Shown in pieces: positions 19,965 to 28,560 of a DNA stretch of 38,597 nt. Below the pieces are notes generated by a model. That model did not search any database and had not been told where the DNA came from. It worked only from the letters and a program-made list of their open reading frames with translations. Position numbers and translations under genes: made by a program. This stretch comes from Spirogloea muscicola. Lineage: Eukaryota > Streptophyta > Zygnematophyceae > Spirogloeales > Spirogloeaceae. Position 1 is the stretch's first letter, and the number at the start of each line of letters is the position of its first letter. The stretch covers positions 1 to 38,597 of the forward strand of contig WELB01000242.1 of NCBI GenBank assembly GCA_009602725.1, written 5' to 3'.

Positions 19965-20990
19965 AGGCTCTGTCGTGCCACAGGGCGTCGACTGCCAAAT
20001 AGCGTCGAGAAGTCAGGGTAGGCTGGAAGCAGGCAACAAATCAGTGTGGAATGGTGGACACTTAATGAAATGAGGCAGAAAGAAGGTCTACGAGGACTTT
20101 AGAAGCGAAAGAAAACAACACAACAGAAAATAACAGAATAGGAGTAACCAACTGATGACGTGGTTGGCAATTGAGAACTTGGAATGGAAATGAACAATTT
20201 ACTAGTGAAGTTGGACCAGCAGGACAAGCCACAAGCACAGCGTGTGAACAAGAAACCAGAATGAGCCAGGAGTACCCTCAAAGAGAGTTTCAAAGGTAAC
20301 AGTAACGCGACCCAAAGGGGAGTGGCCCCAAGTAACAGTAACCGCGACCCAAAGGGGAGTGGCCCCAAGTAACAGCGGACTTGAGTAACGATGACAAGAT
20401 TGGAATGAAATAAGCTCACAATGCAGTAGAAGCAGTGGAGCTCAAATGAGAGTCGCTTGCGTATAGTCGTCAAGGCTCTCTTGAAGGCCCAAGGTTAGGC
20501 TTGGGGCTGTTCACACAAGGTCGCGATGTTCGCGGCTTACCGAGTGCGTGCCCGGTCTTACGCAACCGGATGCGGGGCTCGTCGGGATGAGGCTCTCTGG
20601 AGGTCTGTGCCTTATGCCTGTGCCCACGCTTTGTTGGCGTGGCCCTGGACGCGTGTCTTACGCTCACTGGGCAGCAGCAGCAGCAGCAGCGGCGACAGCG
20701 ATGGGCCCACGCCTTCTTTGGCGTGGCCCTGGGCGCGTGCGCTACGCTTACTGGGCAGCGGCGGCAGCGACGGCGGCCAAGGTTGGCAGCAGCCAAAGGG
20801 AGAGACTAGTCCGAGCGAATCGCTCGGACCTTGGCCCTCCACACCCATTATGCCTGGTCAGCTAAAGAATGACATTGTTTGTTGGGGTTGGCCATTTGGC
20901 CCATTTGGGTTCCCCGGCCTCAAGGCTATTGTAGCCCGAGACTTGATTCTACCACTAACCTACCATTTCCCTACCACTGCCTAGCCGGGT
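19965..20990 (-). mobile_element. Copy D of the ~1.1-kb element
   Basis: On the minus strand: a CCGGCTAGGCAGTGG start near 20985, a GGCTACAATAGCC motif, a Gly/Ser/Asp triplet region around 20675-20790, a short 37-base tandem array (GCGACCCAAAGGGGAGTGG at 20307 and 20344), and the end GTCGACGCCCTGTGGCACGA. The internal array is reduced to two units and differs in sequence from the arrays in copies A, B and C. Confidence 0.7.
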
Positions 20991-21049
20991 CCTCACGGCT
21001 CATCGAGGCTTATGCTTTCGACATGCTTTCGTGAGTTCGCTCAGCCTAA

Positions 21050-21365
21050 TTACATGAGGCTTGTGTGGTGCTGGTGGCAAGAAGGCAATGCGCTGCGCGC
21101 CAAGGCACTGATTGACCATGGCCGCAGAGGGAGCCTACGCACCGTTGATGAGCGAGGCGATGGCGCCAGATCCGGATGATGCTCCGGCGCCGACCCAAGT
21201 TGATACGCATCTTTGCTGACCGAAGCGGGTTGGAGATGCCGCGCTCGCGACCCACCTTCACACCAATTTGAGAATGTCTCACCCTCGAATATCCACGTGA
21301 GCAGCCACCTCCGCATCCTTGTCAACACCGACACTAATGAGCCACCGACGGGGTATCGCACGACA
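21050..21365 (-). pseudogene. Remnant frame of the EHHP dispersed repeat
   Basis: A minus-strand frame of 103 residues contains RYPVGGSLVSVLTRM, WIFEGETFSNWCEGG and VSKDAYQLGSAPEHHPDLA. The plus strand at 17837-17960 has VRKDSHQSGSVSEHHPIRR. The likeness at protein and DNA level suggests a shared mobile-element coding sequence. The family is not recognised and neither copy has a complete gene. Confidence 0.45.
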
Positions 21366-21377
21366 GCTCCTCAAGTA

Positions 21378-21860
21378 GACGACCTAACGCGCCAGCCCGT
21401 GCCTTCCGGACACGTCCGGAACGCTCACTCGATGTCCGCTGATTGTTCAGCGGTGGCGGCGGCGGAGACAGCGACGATAGCAGCGGCGGCGACGACAGCG
21501 ACAATGGCAGCAACGATGACAGCAGTGACGGCGGCGGCGGCGGCGGCAAGTCGGCTAGAAGGAAGAGACTTGACCGAGTAAAACTATTCGGTCTCAGCCC
21601 TCCGCTCGCTTATCTTCGGTCGAAAAGAATGGTTCTGTTTACTTTAGAGCAGGCTCTCTCGCCCGTTTGGCTCCCCCTCCACCCTCGACCTCAAGGCCAG
21701 TGTAGCCTGAGACCGCTATTTCCGACCTGCCCCTCCACCCTTACTCCCAAGGCCAGTGTAGCCTGCAATTGCTATTCCCTCACCCTTTCACCTTTACCCG
21801 CCGCTAGCCTGGCCGGTACCCGCCGTCGCTCGTCAAGGTGGGTCATCATCTCCTTCGGAG
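21378..21860 (+). mobile_element. Partial copy of the ~1.1-kb element; left arm of an inverted repeat
   Basis: The segment matches the reverse complement of 22590-23085 almost throughout: CCTAACGCGCCAGCCCGTGC, the GGCGGCGGCGGAGACAGCG run, GACTTGACCGAG/CTATTCGG, GGCCAGTGTAGCCTGAGACC, and CCGCTAGCCTGGCCGGTACC. A frame of 155 residues (Gly/Ser/Asp-rich start) is open, but relative to the other copy its frame shifts twice, which argues against coding. Confidence 0.8.
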
Positions 21861-22289
21861 CGGGCTTTTTCGGCATCTCTTCGGGCTTTCTGAGCGGTTT
21901 CGGGCGGTAGGATGGGTCTGCCGCTCGGATGCCAAATCCACGGCCCAGCGGCAGATACGCACGGGTTGTGAGTAGTTGACATGGTAGGCTGGGGTTGGCC
22001 TGATGATACTAATCGACAGTTTCAAAGGCAAATCCAAACTTACTCGACCGGAGCTGAGCTGAAGGGACTGCGTTTACGAATTCTGTTTCACGTTATATGG
22101 ATAGGTGACGTGCCTCAGATGTCCTACGTGTAGAGCCACCTCACATGCCTTGTCAGATCGACATCAAATGAGCTATCGACGGGATAGCTCGTGACAAGCT
22201 CCTCGGGGGGCTGCAAGGCGCCGCGGCGCCACGGGGGGCGGCGGCGCCGGCGGCGAGCTAGGGAGCCGTTGGGGGGGCCGGACAGGGAG

Positions 22290-22512
22290 TAGGGGGAGCC
22301 CAGGGTAGCATCCTCATCCGCAGGAAATGGGAAAGGCCAGCGAGCGACGCGTGGCCCTGCATGGTAGTAGGATACGCAAGACGCCCGAGATGCCCGAGAT
22401 GCCGATACCGTGCCCCGCCCAGGCCGCCCAAGGGCGGGCCCACAGCCGACGACGATCAGGAGCTGGCCCCACCAGCGGACAATATTAAGTGGCCCGGTCA
22501 GGGTGGAGCAGG
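22290..22512 (+). repeat. Dispersed repeat, copy 1 of 2 in window
   Basis: About 220 bases including AGGGTAGCATCCTCATCCGC, GACGCCCGAGATGCCCGAGA and GGCCCGGTCAGGGTGGAGCA. A copy at about 27910-28172 is nearly identical over most of its length but carries about 35 extra bases near its end. It lies in the spacer of the 21.4-23.1 kb inverted repeat. Confidence 0.9.
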
Positions 22513-22589
22513 GCGGCTCCAAAGGAAATGGAGTGTGTATTAAGTGATGGAGGAGCTTGTGTGGCCAAGTACAAAGGCAAAGCCCGCTC

Positions 22590-23755
22590 CGATGGGGATG
22601 ACCCACCTTGACGAGCGAAGGCGGGTACCGGCCAGGCTAGCGGCGGGTAAAGGTGAAAGGGTGAGGGAATAGCATCCCAGGCTACACTGGCCTTGGGGAT
22701 TAAGGGTGGAGGGGTAGGTCGGAAATAGCGGTCTCAGGCTACATTGGCCTTGGGATCGAGGGTGGAGGGAGGAGCCAAATGGGCCAAAGGTCCTGCTCCA
22801 AGGAAAACAGAACCATTCTTTCCGACCGAAGATAAGCGAGCGGAGGGCTGGGACCGAGTAGTTCACTCGGTCCAGTTTCTTCCTTTGAGCCGACTTGCCG
22901 CCGCCGCCGCCGCCATCGCCGCCGTCGCTGCTGTTGTCGTTGCTGCCATTGTCGCTGCCGTCGTCGCCGCTGCTGTCGTCGTCGCTGTCTCCGCCGCCGC
23001 CACCGCTGAACAACCAGCGGACATCGAGCGAGCGCTCCGGACGTGCCAGGAAGGCACGGGCTGGCGCGTTAGGTCGCTCTGCTTGAGGAGCCTTCTACTG
23101 GTGAACTCCGTCAACCGGTACGTTAACTGGTGCTTTGGCAAGACACACGTGATCTTGCTTATTCCCATCCATTGTATTGACTGCATCTTCGTGAGCATTC
23201 TGTACAGACCTAAGACCCTTCATTGGGCGTGAGACTGTTCGGTCCGAAGTCCCTTCATTGGGCGTGATACTATTCGGTCCGAAGTCCCTTCATTGGGCGT
23301 GATACTGTTCGGTCCGAAGTCCCTTCATTGGGCGTGATACTGTTCGGTCCGAAGTCCCTTCATTGGGCGTGATACTGGTTCTGTCCGAGCCCGTAGTAGG
23401 GCGTTCTCGAAGTTTCCGTTACTATTTCAAGGACCGATACTGTCACTGATACTGTTACGGTGACGGCTATTGGACATCAGTTTCGGATCTAGTCCTTGCA
23501 TCGCTATCATTGCATGGTGTTTCCGCTGCCTCTTTCTTATAAACTGGAATCATCCATCACAAGCTCCAGTGACCTTCTCATTCCGACATCACACTATCTA
23601 ATTCGTTTCCAGCTTAGCAATATGCAAATTTCTCGTTTTCTATTTTCCTTTCACAAGGTTTGGCGTTGCTGGTCACGTGGATTCAATGTTGTCACCTGCA
23701 TCTCACACACATCTCTCCTATCGACGTTAACTAGCAACCGACACCATGTAGCACG
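22590..23755 (+). mobile_element. Copy C of the ~1.1-kb element
   Basis: Best-preserved copy: CCACCTTGACGAGCGAAGG and GGTACCGGCCAGGCTAGCGG at the left; GGCTACACTGGCCTTGGGG; a GCC-triplet run at 22900-23010; GGAGCCTTCTACTGGTG; a 35-base tandem array at 23208-23395; AATCATCCATCACAAGCTC; CTATCGACGTTAACTAGCAA; and a GCACGACAG end. It overlaps the right arm of the inverted repeat with 21378-21860. No transposase or reverse-transcriptase motif is visible, so it is non-autonomous or a solo LTR. Confidence 0.8.
23208..23395 (+). repeat. 35-bp minisatellite, five units
   Basis: CATTGGGCGTGATACTGTTC starts exactly at 23221, 23256, 23291, 23326 and 23361. Internal units are nearly identical (GAGACT, ATACTA and ATACTG variants). 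It occupies the middle of element copy C. The regular 35-base period and low divergence point to recent expansion. Confidence 0.97.
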
Positions 23756-23759
23756 ACAG

Positions 23760-24300
23760 ATGTGACGAAACCCCCGTTCTCTTCCAAAAGAGGGGATGCG
23801 TGTATTTGAAACAAACAAAGGCCAAATGGCCAAGTAAGGCAAGCACATCTGAAGATGTACATCACCTAGAGGATAGGGGCTCCTTTCAATTGACACCCAC
23901 GGGGCGCTGGTTGCTCAACCAGCCACGCCATCGCCCGTCGCTTCCATGGGGAGCCGGTGGACTTCCCTGCAGCTGGGTCGCTAGCGCAAGTCTACCGTAT
24001 GCGCCTGGCCAACTCGCTGCAGCGGTCCATGGCCCGCGCGCTACACCTTCGTGCCGGCCGCGCACTCGCTGCTGCCTCTGGCCCTGGCCATGGGACCCCC
24101 TTCCAGGCGCCTAGCCTCTCTGATCTGCGGCTGCTTAGTAGGGGTTACTGAGTGATTCGTAGCAGCTATGCTTCGTTTTGTGCTTGCTTTCCTTAGCGCT
24201 TCCCCTGGCCCCCTACTCGTACTTTGTTCATTCTTTTTTGGGCTGGCTTGTCCAGCCCCTCTTCTCAGGCGAGCCCTTTCTTCTTTTCAAAGAGCCCCCC
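23760..24300 (+). mobile_element. Retroelement C-terminal end with hairpin tail
   Basis: A frame from about 23957 reads DFPAAGSLAQVYRMRLANSL, MARALHLRAGRALAAASG and SDLRLLSRGY-stop at 24151. It matches the copy at 28711-29060 (minus). The part 5' of it is frameshifted. The tail has GCGCTTCCCCTGGCCCCCTA and GGGCTGGCTTGTCCAGCCCC. At 23800-23870 a tail of the other type (AAGGCCAAATGGCCAAG) lies on the opposite strand, so elements are nested or joined here. I infer a retrotransposon because copies share a coding 3' end and lack 5' parts. Confidence 0.75.
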
Positions 24301-25170
24301 GTTCTGACATAGCTTCTTCAGGCCCCTTCGTAGCTGCTAAGCGGTTTTGGCCCCTTCGAACCTTTGTCAGTTCTTTTCGGGCTGGCTTTTCACAGCCTTG
24401 CCCCCATTGGGAGTCCCACTTCTCTTTCTAAAAGCGGGCGAGGGCTGTGAAAGCTGGTAGGCCAACAGATTGGTGTCGAGGAGGATCTGACAACTAGCCG
24501 ACGCGGTTGCCTGCCATAGGTTGCGCCGCCAGCCGAGGGACCGGCGCAACGGGGCCTTGGGAAGGCGGCTGCTGATATTTAACGGCTATGAAAAGCCAGC
24601 CAGATGCACACAGGTGTTCATGACGGAGCCTGGGGGAGGGAGGAGGGGAACACATTGCCTGGGGAGGAGAGAATTCGTGTATTTAAAACAAACAAAGGCC
24701 AAATGGCCAAGTACAAAGGCAAGCACATCTTAAGGAGGAGAGGGCGGCCGGCGGAATGATGGGCCGCCCGCCGCGAGCGGGCGGGGAGGCGCGAGCTTGG
24801 CCTTTTCTGTGGGCAGCGCCGCCGATCTGGAGGTTGCCGCCGCTTCTGGCGGTGGCCGGCACCGACGCCGGGGACCCAACGCCTGCTCGCGCCGCCCTCC
24901 CTTACCCCCTGTCATGAACACCTGTATGCACCTGGCTGGCTTTTTACAGCCGATTCTTTTAATATCAGCAGCCGCTTTTCCGGCCCCTTTGTAGCTGCTA
25001 CACGCTTGTGTAGGCCCCTCCGGACCTTTGTCAATTCTTTTTGGGCTGGCTTGTCGCAGCCCTTGCCCCCATTGGAAAATGCGTGTATATTAAGAGATGG
25101 GGAGGCCATGTGTGGCCAAGTACAAAGGCAAGCACATGGAGTTGGGAGTGCCACTGGGAGTGCCACTTCT
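24300..25170. mobile_element. Mixed retroelement tails, no gene
   Basis: 24310-24445 (plus): tail with GGCCCCTTCGTAGCTGCTAA and TCGGGCTGGCTTTTCACAGCC. 24560-24640 (minus) and 24912-24985 (plus): tails of the GCCAGCCAGATGCACACAGG type. 24670-24730 (minus) and 25080-25140 (minus): AAGGCCAAATGGCCAAGTAC type. 25000-25080 (plus): GGGCTGGCTTGTCGCAGCCC. No coding end is attached to most of them. The GC-rich block 24740-24900 between is unassigned. Confidence 0.65.
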
Positions 25171-25174
25171 TTCT

Positions 25175-25410
25175 TACCCCCCCCCCCCCGGCGGCCTCCG
25201 GGTCTCGGCGGAGTGCCTCCTTCCCTGCCTCGAGCTACTCGGACCTGATGTTGCTCACTCGCGGGTACTGAGCTTCCCTAGTATGTTGTCGTGATTGGTA
25301 GAGGAGAGGAGTCCTTCCTCGGCATCTCATTCTTCGGCTTTGGACATTGTCCATTCTTTTTGAGCTGGCTTTGCCAGCCCCTCTTTCTCTATGGGCGAGC
25401 CTTCTTCCCC
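25175..25410 (+). mobile_element. Retroelement 3' end with hairpin tail
   Basis: After a run of eleven C the DNA reads GGTCTCGGCGGAGTGCCTCC and the frame ends SSYSDLMLLTRGY-stop at 25271. The sequence is almost identical to 38295-38390. The tail includes TTCGGCTTTGGACATTGTCC and GAGCTGGCTTTGCCAGCCCC. Confidence 0.8.
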
Positions 25411-25424
25411 GGAATGCTGGGCGA

Positions 25425-25670
25425 GCTCTAGTTAGTGGCAGAAGGGCTTCGAATCTGCCATCTGGTTTTCAGGCATCGATTAGCGACCCTTATGTATTGA
25501 CCCGTGGTCACTGAGTGGGTCAGTCTGCTGTGGACGATGTATGTCACTTAGTGTGCTTGCCTTTTGTACTTGGCCATTCTGGCCTTCGTCTGTTTCGAAT
25601 ACACGAAATATTTTCTCTCCCTCCCCGCACCTCAAAAAATCTAATTTTTGGTTTTTTGGGCTGGCCTCTC
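25425..25670 (+). mobile_element. Retroelement 3' end, 'TTGTACTTGGCCA' tail
   Basis: A close copy of 2905-3100: CTGGGCGAGCTCTAG, GGCAGAAGGGCTTCGAA, GTATTGACCCGTGGTCACTG, then CCTTTTGTACTTGGCCATTC and a TTTCGAATACACG end. The frame is broken by a TAG and ends VLTRGH rather than LTRGY. A hairpin-tail fragment is joined on at 25650. Confidence 0.8.
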
Positions 25671-25679
25671 ATAGAAATG

Positions 25680-26135
25680 AGATGTGAGCTCTTCCAAAGC
25701 AGAAGTGAGCTCTTCCAAAGGGGGTGGGGCCTGTGAAAGAACAAGAAAGAAGTGGCACTCCCAATGGGGGCAAGGGCTGCGAAAAGCCAGCCCAAAAAGA
25801 ACAAGGGCTCACCCATTGAGGATTCGAAGGGGAGCTTAGTAACCCCGAGTCAGCAGCCGCAAGTCGGCGTATTTCGCAGCTGGAAAAGAGGCACCCCGAC
25901 GCTGACCCATAAGTAGCAGCCAAAGCGAGGCCTGGCCTTAAGTGCACAGCGTGAGCCTGGGACCGTTGCAAGGGAGTGGATAGTCACATGCGGAACACCT
26001 GTGCGAGCGACCCGGCGGCGTTGAAGCCGGGCAGCTCACTGTGCTGTGCCTGCCGACCATCGAGAGAATGCGGCTGCTGATATTAAAGGAGCGGCTGTGA
26101 AAGCCAGCCAGATGCATACAGGCTTTGATTTCTGC
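25680..26135 (-). mobile_element. Retroelement C-terminal end and tails, broken
   Basis: On the minus strand: CCCGGCTTCAACGCCGCCGG (FNAAGSLAQVFRM) near 26035, then an in-frame stop and an open stretch QRSQAHAVHLRPGLALAATYG, ending near 25835 in a frame-shifted GACTCGGGGTTACTAAG. A hairpin tail is at 25770-25815. At 26060-26130 a tail of the GCCAGCCAGATGCATACAGG type belongs to a different copy. From 26135 to 26460 I recognise nothing. Confidence 0.7.
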
Positions 26136-26473
26136 ATTTGTCGACCAATTCAACACAGACGGATCCACAAGGCAGAAAAGGGGCTTCAGATAGGTGCTAT
26201 GCCCATGCAAACTCCTCTACAACCTCTTCCAGAACAGTGCCTTGAAAAGGCATGAGGTTACTCGCTTGCAGAGCTAGCAACCACTCGCACAACATATCAC
26301 TTGGGCTTGTGTGGGAAGTGGACCTATTAAGTCAGTAGTGCTTTGGGGACAAAAATTTCCTCACGCCAATCTTTCTTCAAACAATTTTTCTAATACATAG
26401 CACGAAGTCTGTCAGATAGTATCATCTCTTTTGAGTCAGTCAAGTATTACCGTGATGAGCTACTGCGAGGATT

Positions 26474-27689
26474 TTACGAGATGGTGGCAACAGCATTCCT
26501 GTTCTGAGTAAGCAGAGAAGTGGGACAGACCACAAAGTCTAGAGGTGGGAGAATGCTCTGGCCCGTAGACGAGTACATATAATTGAGGAACGACTTCACT
26601 GCAGCAGCATTGCAAACGGTGCACGGGGGTGCTGGTGTCACAATCTTGACGGCCACCCAAATGTACACGAAAGAAACCATGGGGCACACGCCGGACCCAG
26701 GCTGGAAGATGGTATCGACTCCAGACCAAGTCGCGGTAGCAGATGGCAGAGAGACGGGGAGAGCGCCAGCGATGGAGCAGGCGTTGCCCTTGTAGTTCTG
26801 ACCAGCCTTGTTGTTGGTTGCCGCAATGCGGATGTTGCCGGTGACAAAGGTGACGGCTACTGGAGTTGCCAGGTAAGTGATGGAGCCAGGGTGAGTGAAT
26901 ACATAGGCGGCAACACCACCGGAGCCGTAGGCCGTCGCCAACCTGGGTGAGCCCCAGGTCACAGTCTCGCCAACCTTGGAAGCGGACCAAGGGCGGGCAC
27001 CCCCAGCAGTGCAGAGGTTGAGGTAGGACGTAAACACGAAGGTAGTGCCGGCGGAGTCGGAGCGAGCGACCGGGACGGTGATGGTACCCACTGCGATGGA
27101 CATGGAGGAGCCGGAGTACAGGTCTGCCAGGCTCTGGCAAGACAGAGTCAGATTCGTGGCACCGTTGTATAGCAGCGAGAAGGACAGCAGGCCCTGTGGC
27201 ACGGTCAACTTGCTGAAGCCAAGGCTACTCTCTTGGGACGTCGTCATGGCAGCAACCGAGGCAGCAACCAGATATTGCCTGGCCTTGAGGCCGGTGTACC
27301 CAGCACCAGAGCTGCCAGAGCAGGAGGGACACGCAATGCGGTGTCTCAATGTTAAGTGATACACAGAGTCACATAGCGTGTAAACGTTGGCAACGGCACT
27401 CATCACTTTATGGAAGCAGTAGGTCAACGAAGGCAGTGCGTCGATTTGGAGCGGAAGCTTGCAAGAGAGTGCAACAACAGTTCCAGGAGAAGGCAAGCGA
27501 GTCACAAAGACATTTGCCGTACCCGACTGAATCGTAGCAGCCGAAGGAGCCATAGTTATTGAGGAGTTGGTTCTCCAGAGCTTGCACGGCACTGGAGCCA
27601 CCGAAGACCTTGGTGCCGGCGGGTGAGCAGGCGGCGGAGACCGAGGCGGTGAGGCCGAGGACCAGCGCGGCGGCTAGGAGGAGAGCCAT
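26474..27689 (-). CDS. Secreted PstS-like substrate-binding protein, two exons
   Basis: Exon 1 is 27689-27523 and exon 2 is 27311-26474; the 211-base GT-AG intron restores SVGSGAGYTG, giving 334 residues. Residues 1-19 are a hydrophobic signal peptide ending ASVSA. Then VFGGSSAVQAL, SVGSGAGYTG (54-63), YLVAASVAAM (69-78), LTLSCQSLADLYSG, ARSDSAGTTFVFTSYL (138-153), VGETVTWGSPR, GVAAYVFTHPGSITYL and VCPMVSFVYIWV. These align in order with the PstS family of phosphate ABC-transporter binding proteins, which are mostly bacterial; related domains occur in some algae. The family Asp of the ASDAP motif is V75, the Ser of RADGSGT is A143, and a ~20-residue W-N-D-P loop after LADLYSG is absent, so phosphate binding is doubtful. 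No membrane domain or ABC partner is nearby. No frame break is seen. Family assignment is firm; ligand unknown. Confidence 0.85.
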
Positions 27690-27909
27690 GGCTGCTCGGG
27701 CCGGTAGGAGTCGCGGGGCTGCGGTGTGGGATTGGAAGCACGGCGATGAGCTGCACTCGATCTTATGGGGCTCGAGAGCAGCCTCCCCCCGGGCCCTCCG
27801 CCCGAGGTGGAAATTTGTCCCTTAATGTGCCTACAGGGCGGTTGGGATGAACAAGAAGCTCTTTGGAGGTGGAGGCGGCTGTGAAAGGCCAGCCCAGAAG
27901 GAAGATCGA

Positions 27910-28172
27910 ATAGGGGGAGCTCAGGGTAGCATCCTCATCCGCAGGAAATGCGAAGGCCAGCGAGCGACACTTGGCCCTGCTTGTAGTAGGATCCGCAGGA
28001 CGCCCGAGATGCCCGAGATGCCGATACCGTGCCCGCCCAGGCCGCCCAAAGGCGGGCCCACGGCCGGCGACGATCGGGAGCTGGCCTCACAAGCGGACTA
28101 ATTTAGAAAGAAAAACGCTTCCAGTGAATTTTATTCAAAGGCCCAGTCAGGGTGGAGCAGGGGGGCGGCTCT
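27910..28172 (+). repeat. Dispersed repeat, copy 2, upstream of the PstS-like gene
   Basis: It matches 22290-22512 closely, with an extra ~35-base A/T-rich piece near its right end (ending ATTTTATTCAAAGG). It starts about 220 bases upstream of the PstS-like start codon, so it probably lies in that gene's promoter. At 27870-27905 a hairpin-tail remnant (GGCTGTGAAAGGCCAGCCCA) sits between repeat and gene. Confidence 0.85.
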
Positions 28173-28179
28173 TCAGTTC

Positions 28180-28560
28180 TTTGTTCATTCTTTTTTGGGC
28201 TGGCTTGTCCAGCCCATATCCTCAATGGGCGAGCCCTTTCTTCTTCCAGGAAAGCGATGGCTGTGATCGGCTAGCCCAGGAAAAGGAATGAACAAAGCTT
28301 GAAGGGACCAGAAAAGAAGAAACGCGCGCCCATAGAGAAGAAAGGCTGGCAAGGCCAGCCCAAAAACAATGGACAATGTCTGAAGCCGAAGAAAGAGGTG
28401 CTGGAATTTGACTACACAACCAAACAAGAAAAGCTCTAAAGTAAACAGCGACCTAAATGGCCACCTGATGCTCTTTCTCTATGGGCGAGCCTTCTTCTTG
28501 TTGAGCAGCCGAAGGGCCAGCCAGAACAGAGAAGAAGTGAGCTCCTTCAAAAGAAGAAGG
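28180..28560. mobile_element. Converging and diverging hairpin tails
   Basis: 28175-28245 (plus): TTTTTTGGGCTGGCTTGTCC with ATGGGCGAGCCCTTTC. 28320-28395 (minus): GGCTGGCAAGGCCAGCCCA with CCGAAGAAAGAGGTGC. 28465-28500 (plus): TTTCTCTATGGGCGAGCC. They are pieces of at least three copies in both orientations, without coding ends. Confidence 0.7.

Noticed and set aside
20099-20473. 124-residue hydrophobic minus-strand frame
   Set aside because: It spans the 37-bp tandem array and conserved noncoding blocks of element copy D; the hydrophobicity comes from repeat composition.
21443-21910. 155-residue Gly/Ser/Asp-rich frame, with a 157-residue counterpart at 22540-23013 (minus)
   Set aside because: The two copies agree at DNA level but their frames shift relative to each other after the LDRV position, so selection for protein is unlikely.
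23208-23395. CRISPR-like array
   Set aside because: The 35-bp units are contiguous with no unique spacers, and the context is eukaryotic.
26460-27140. 226-residue minus-strand frame overlapping the PstS-like gene
   Set aside because: It is the +1 shadow of exon 2; the PstS-like frame has ordered family motifs and this one has none.
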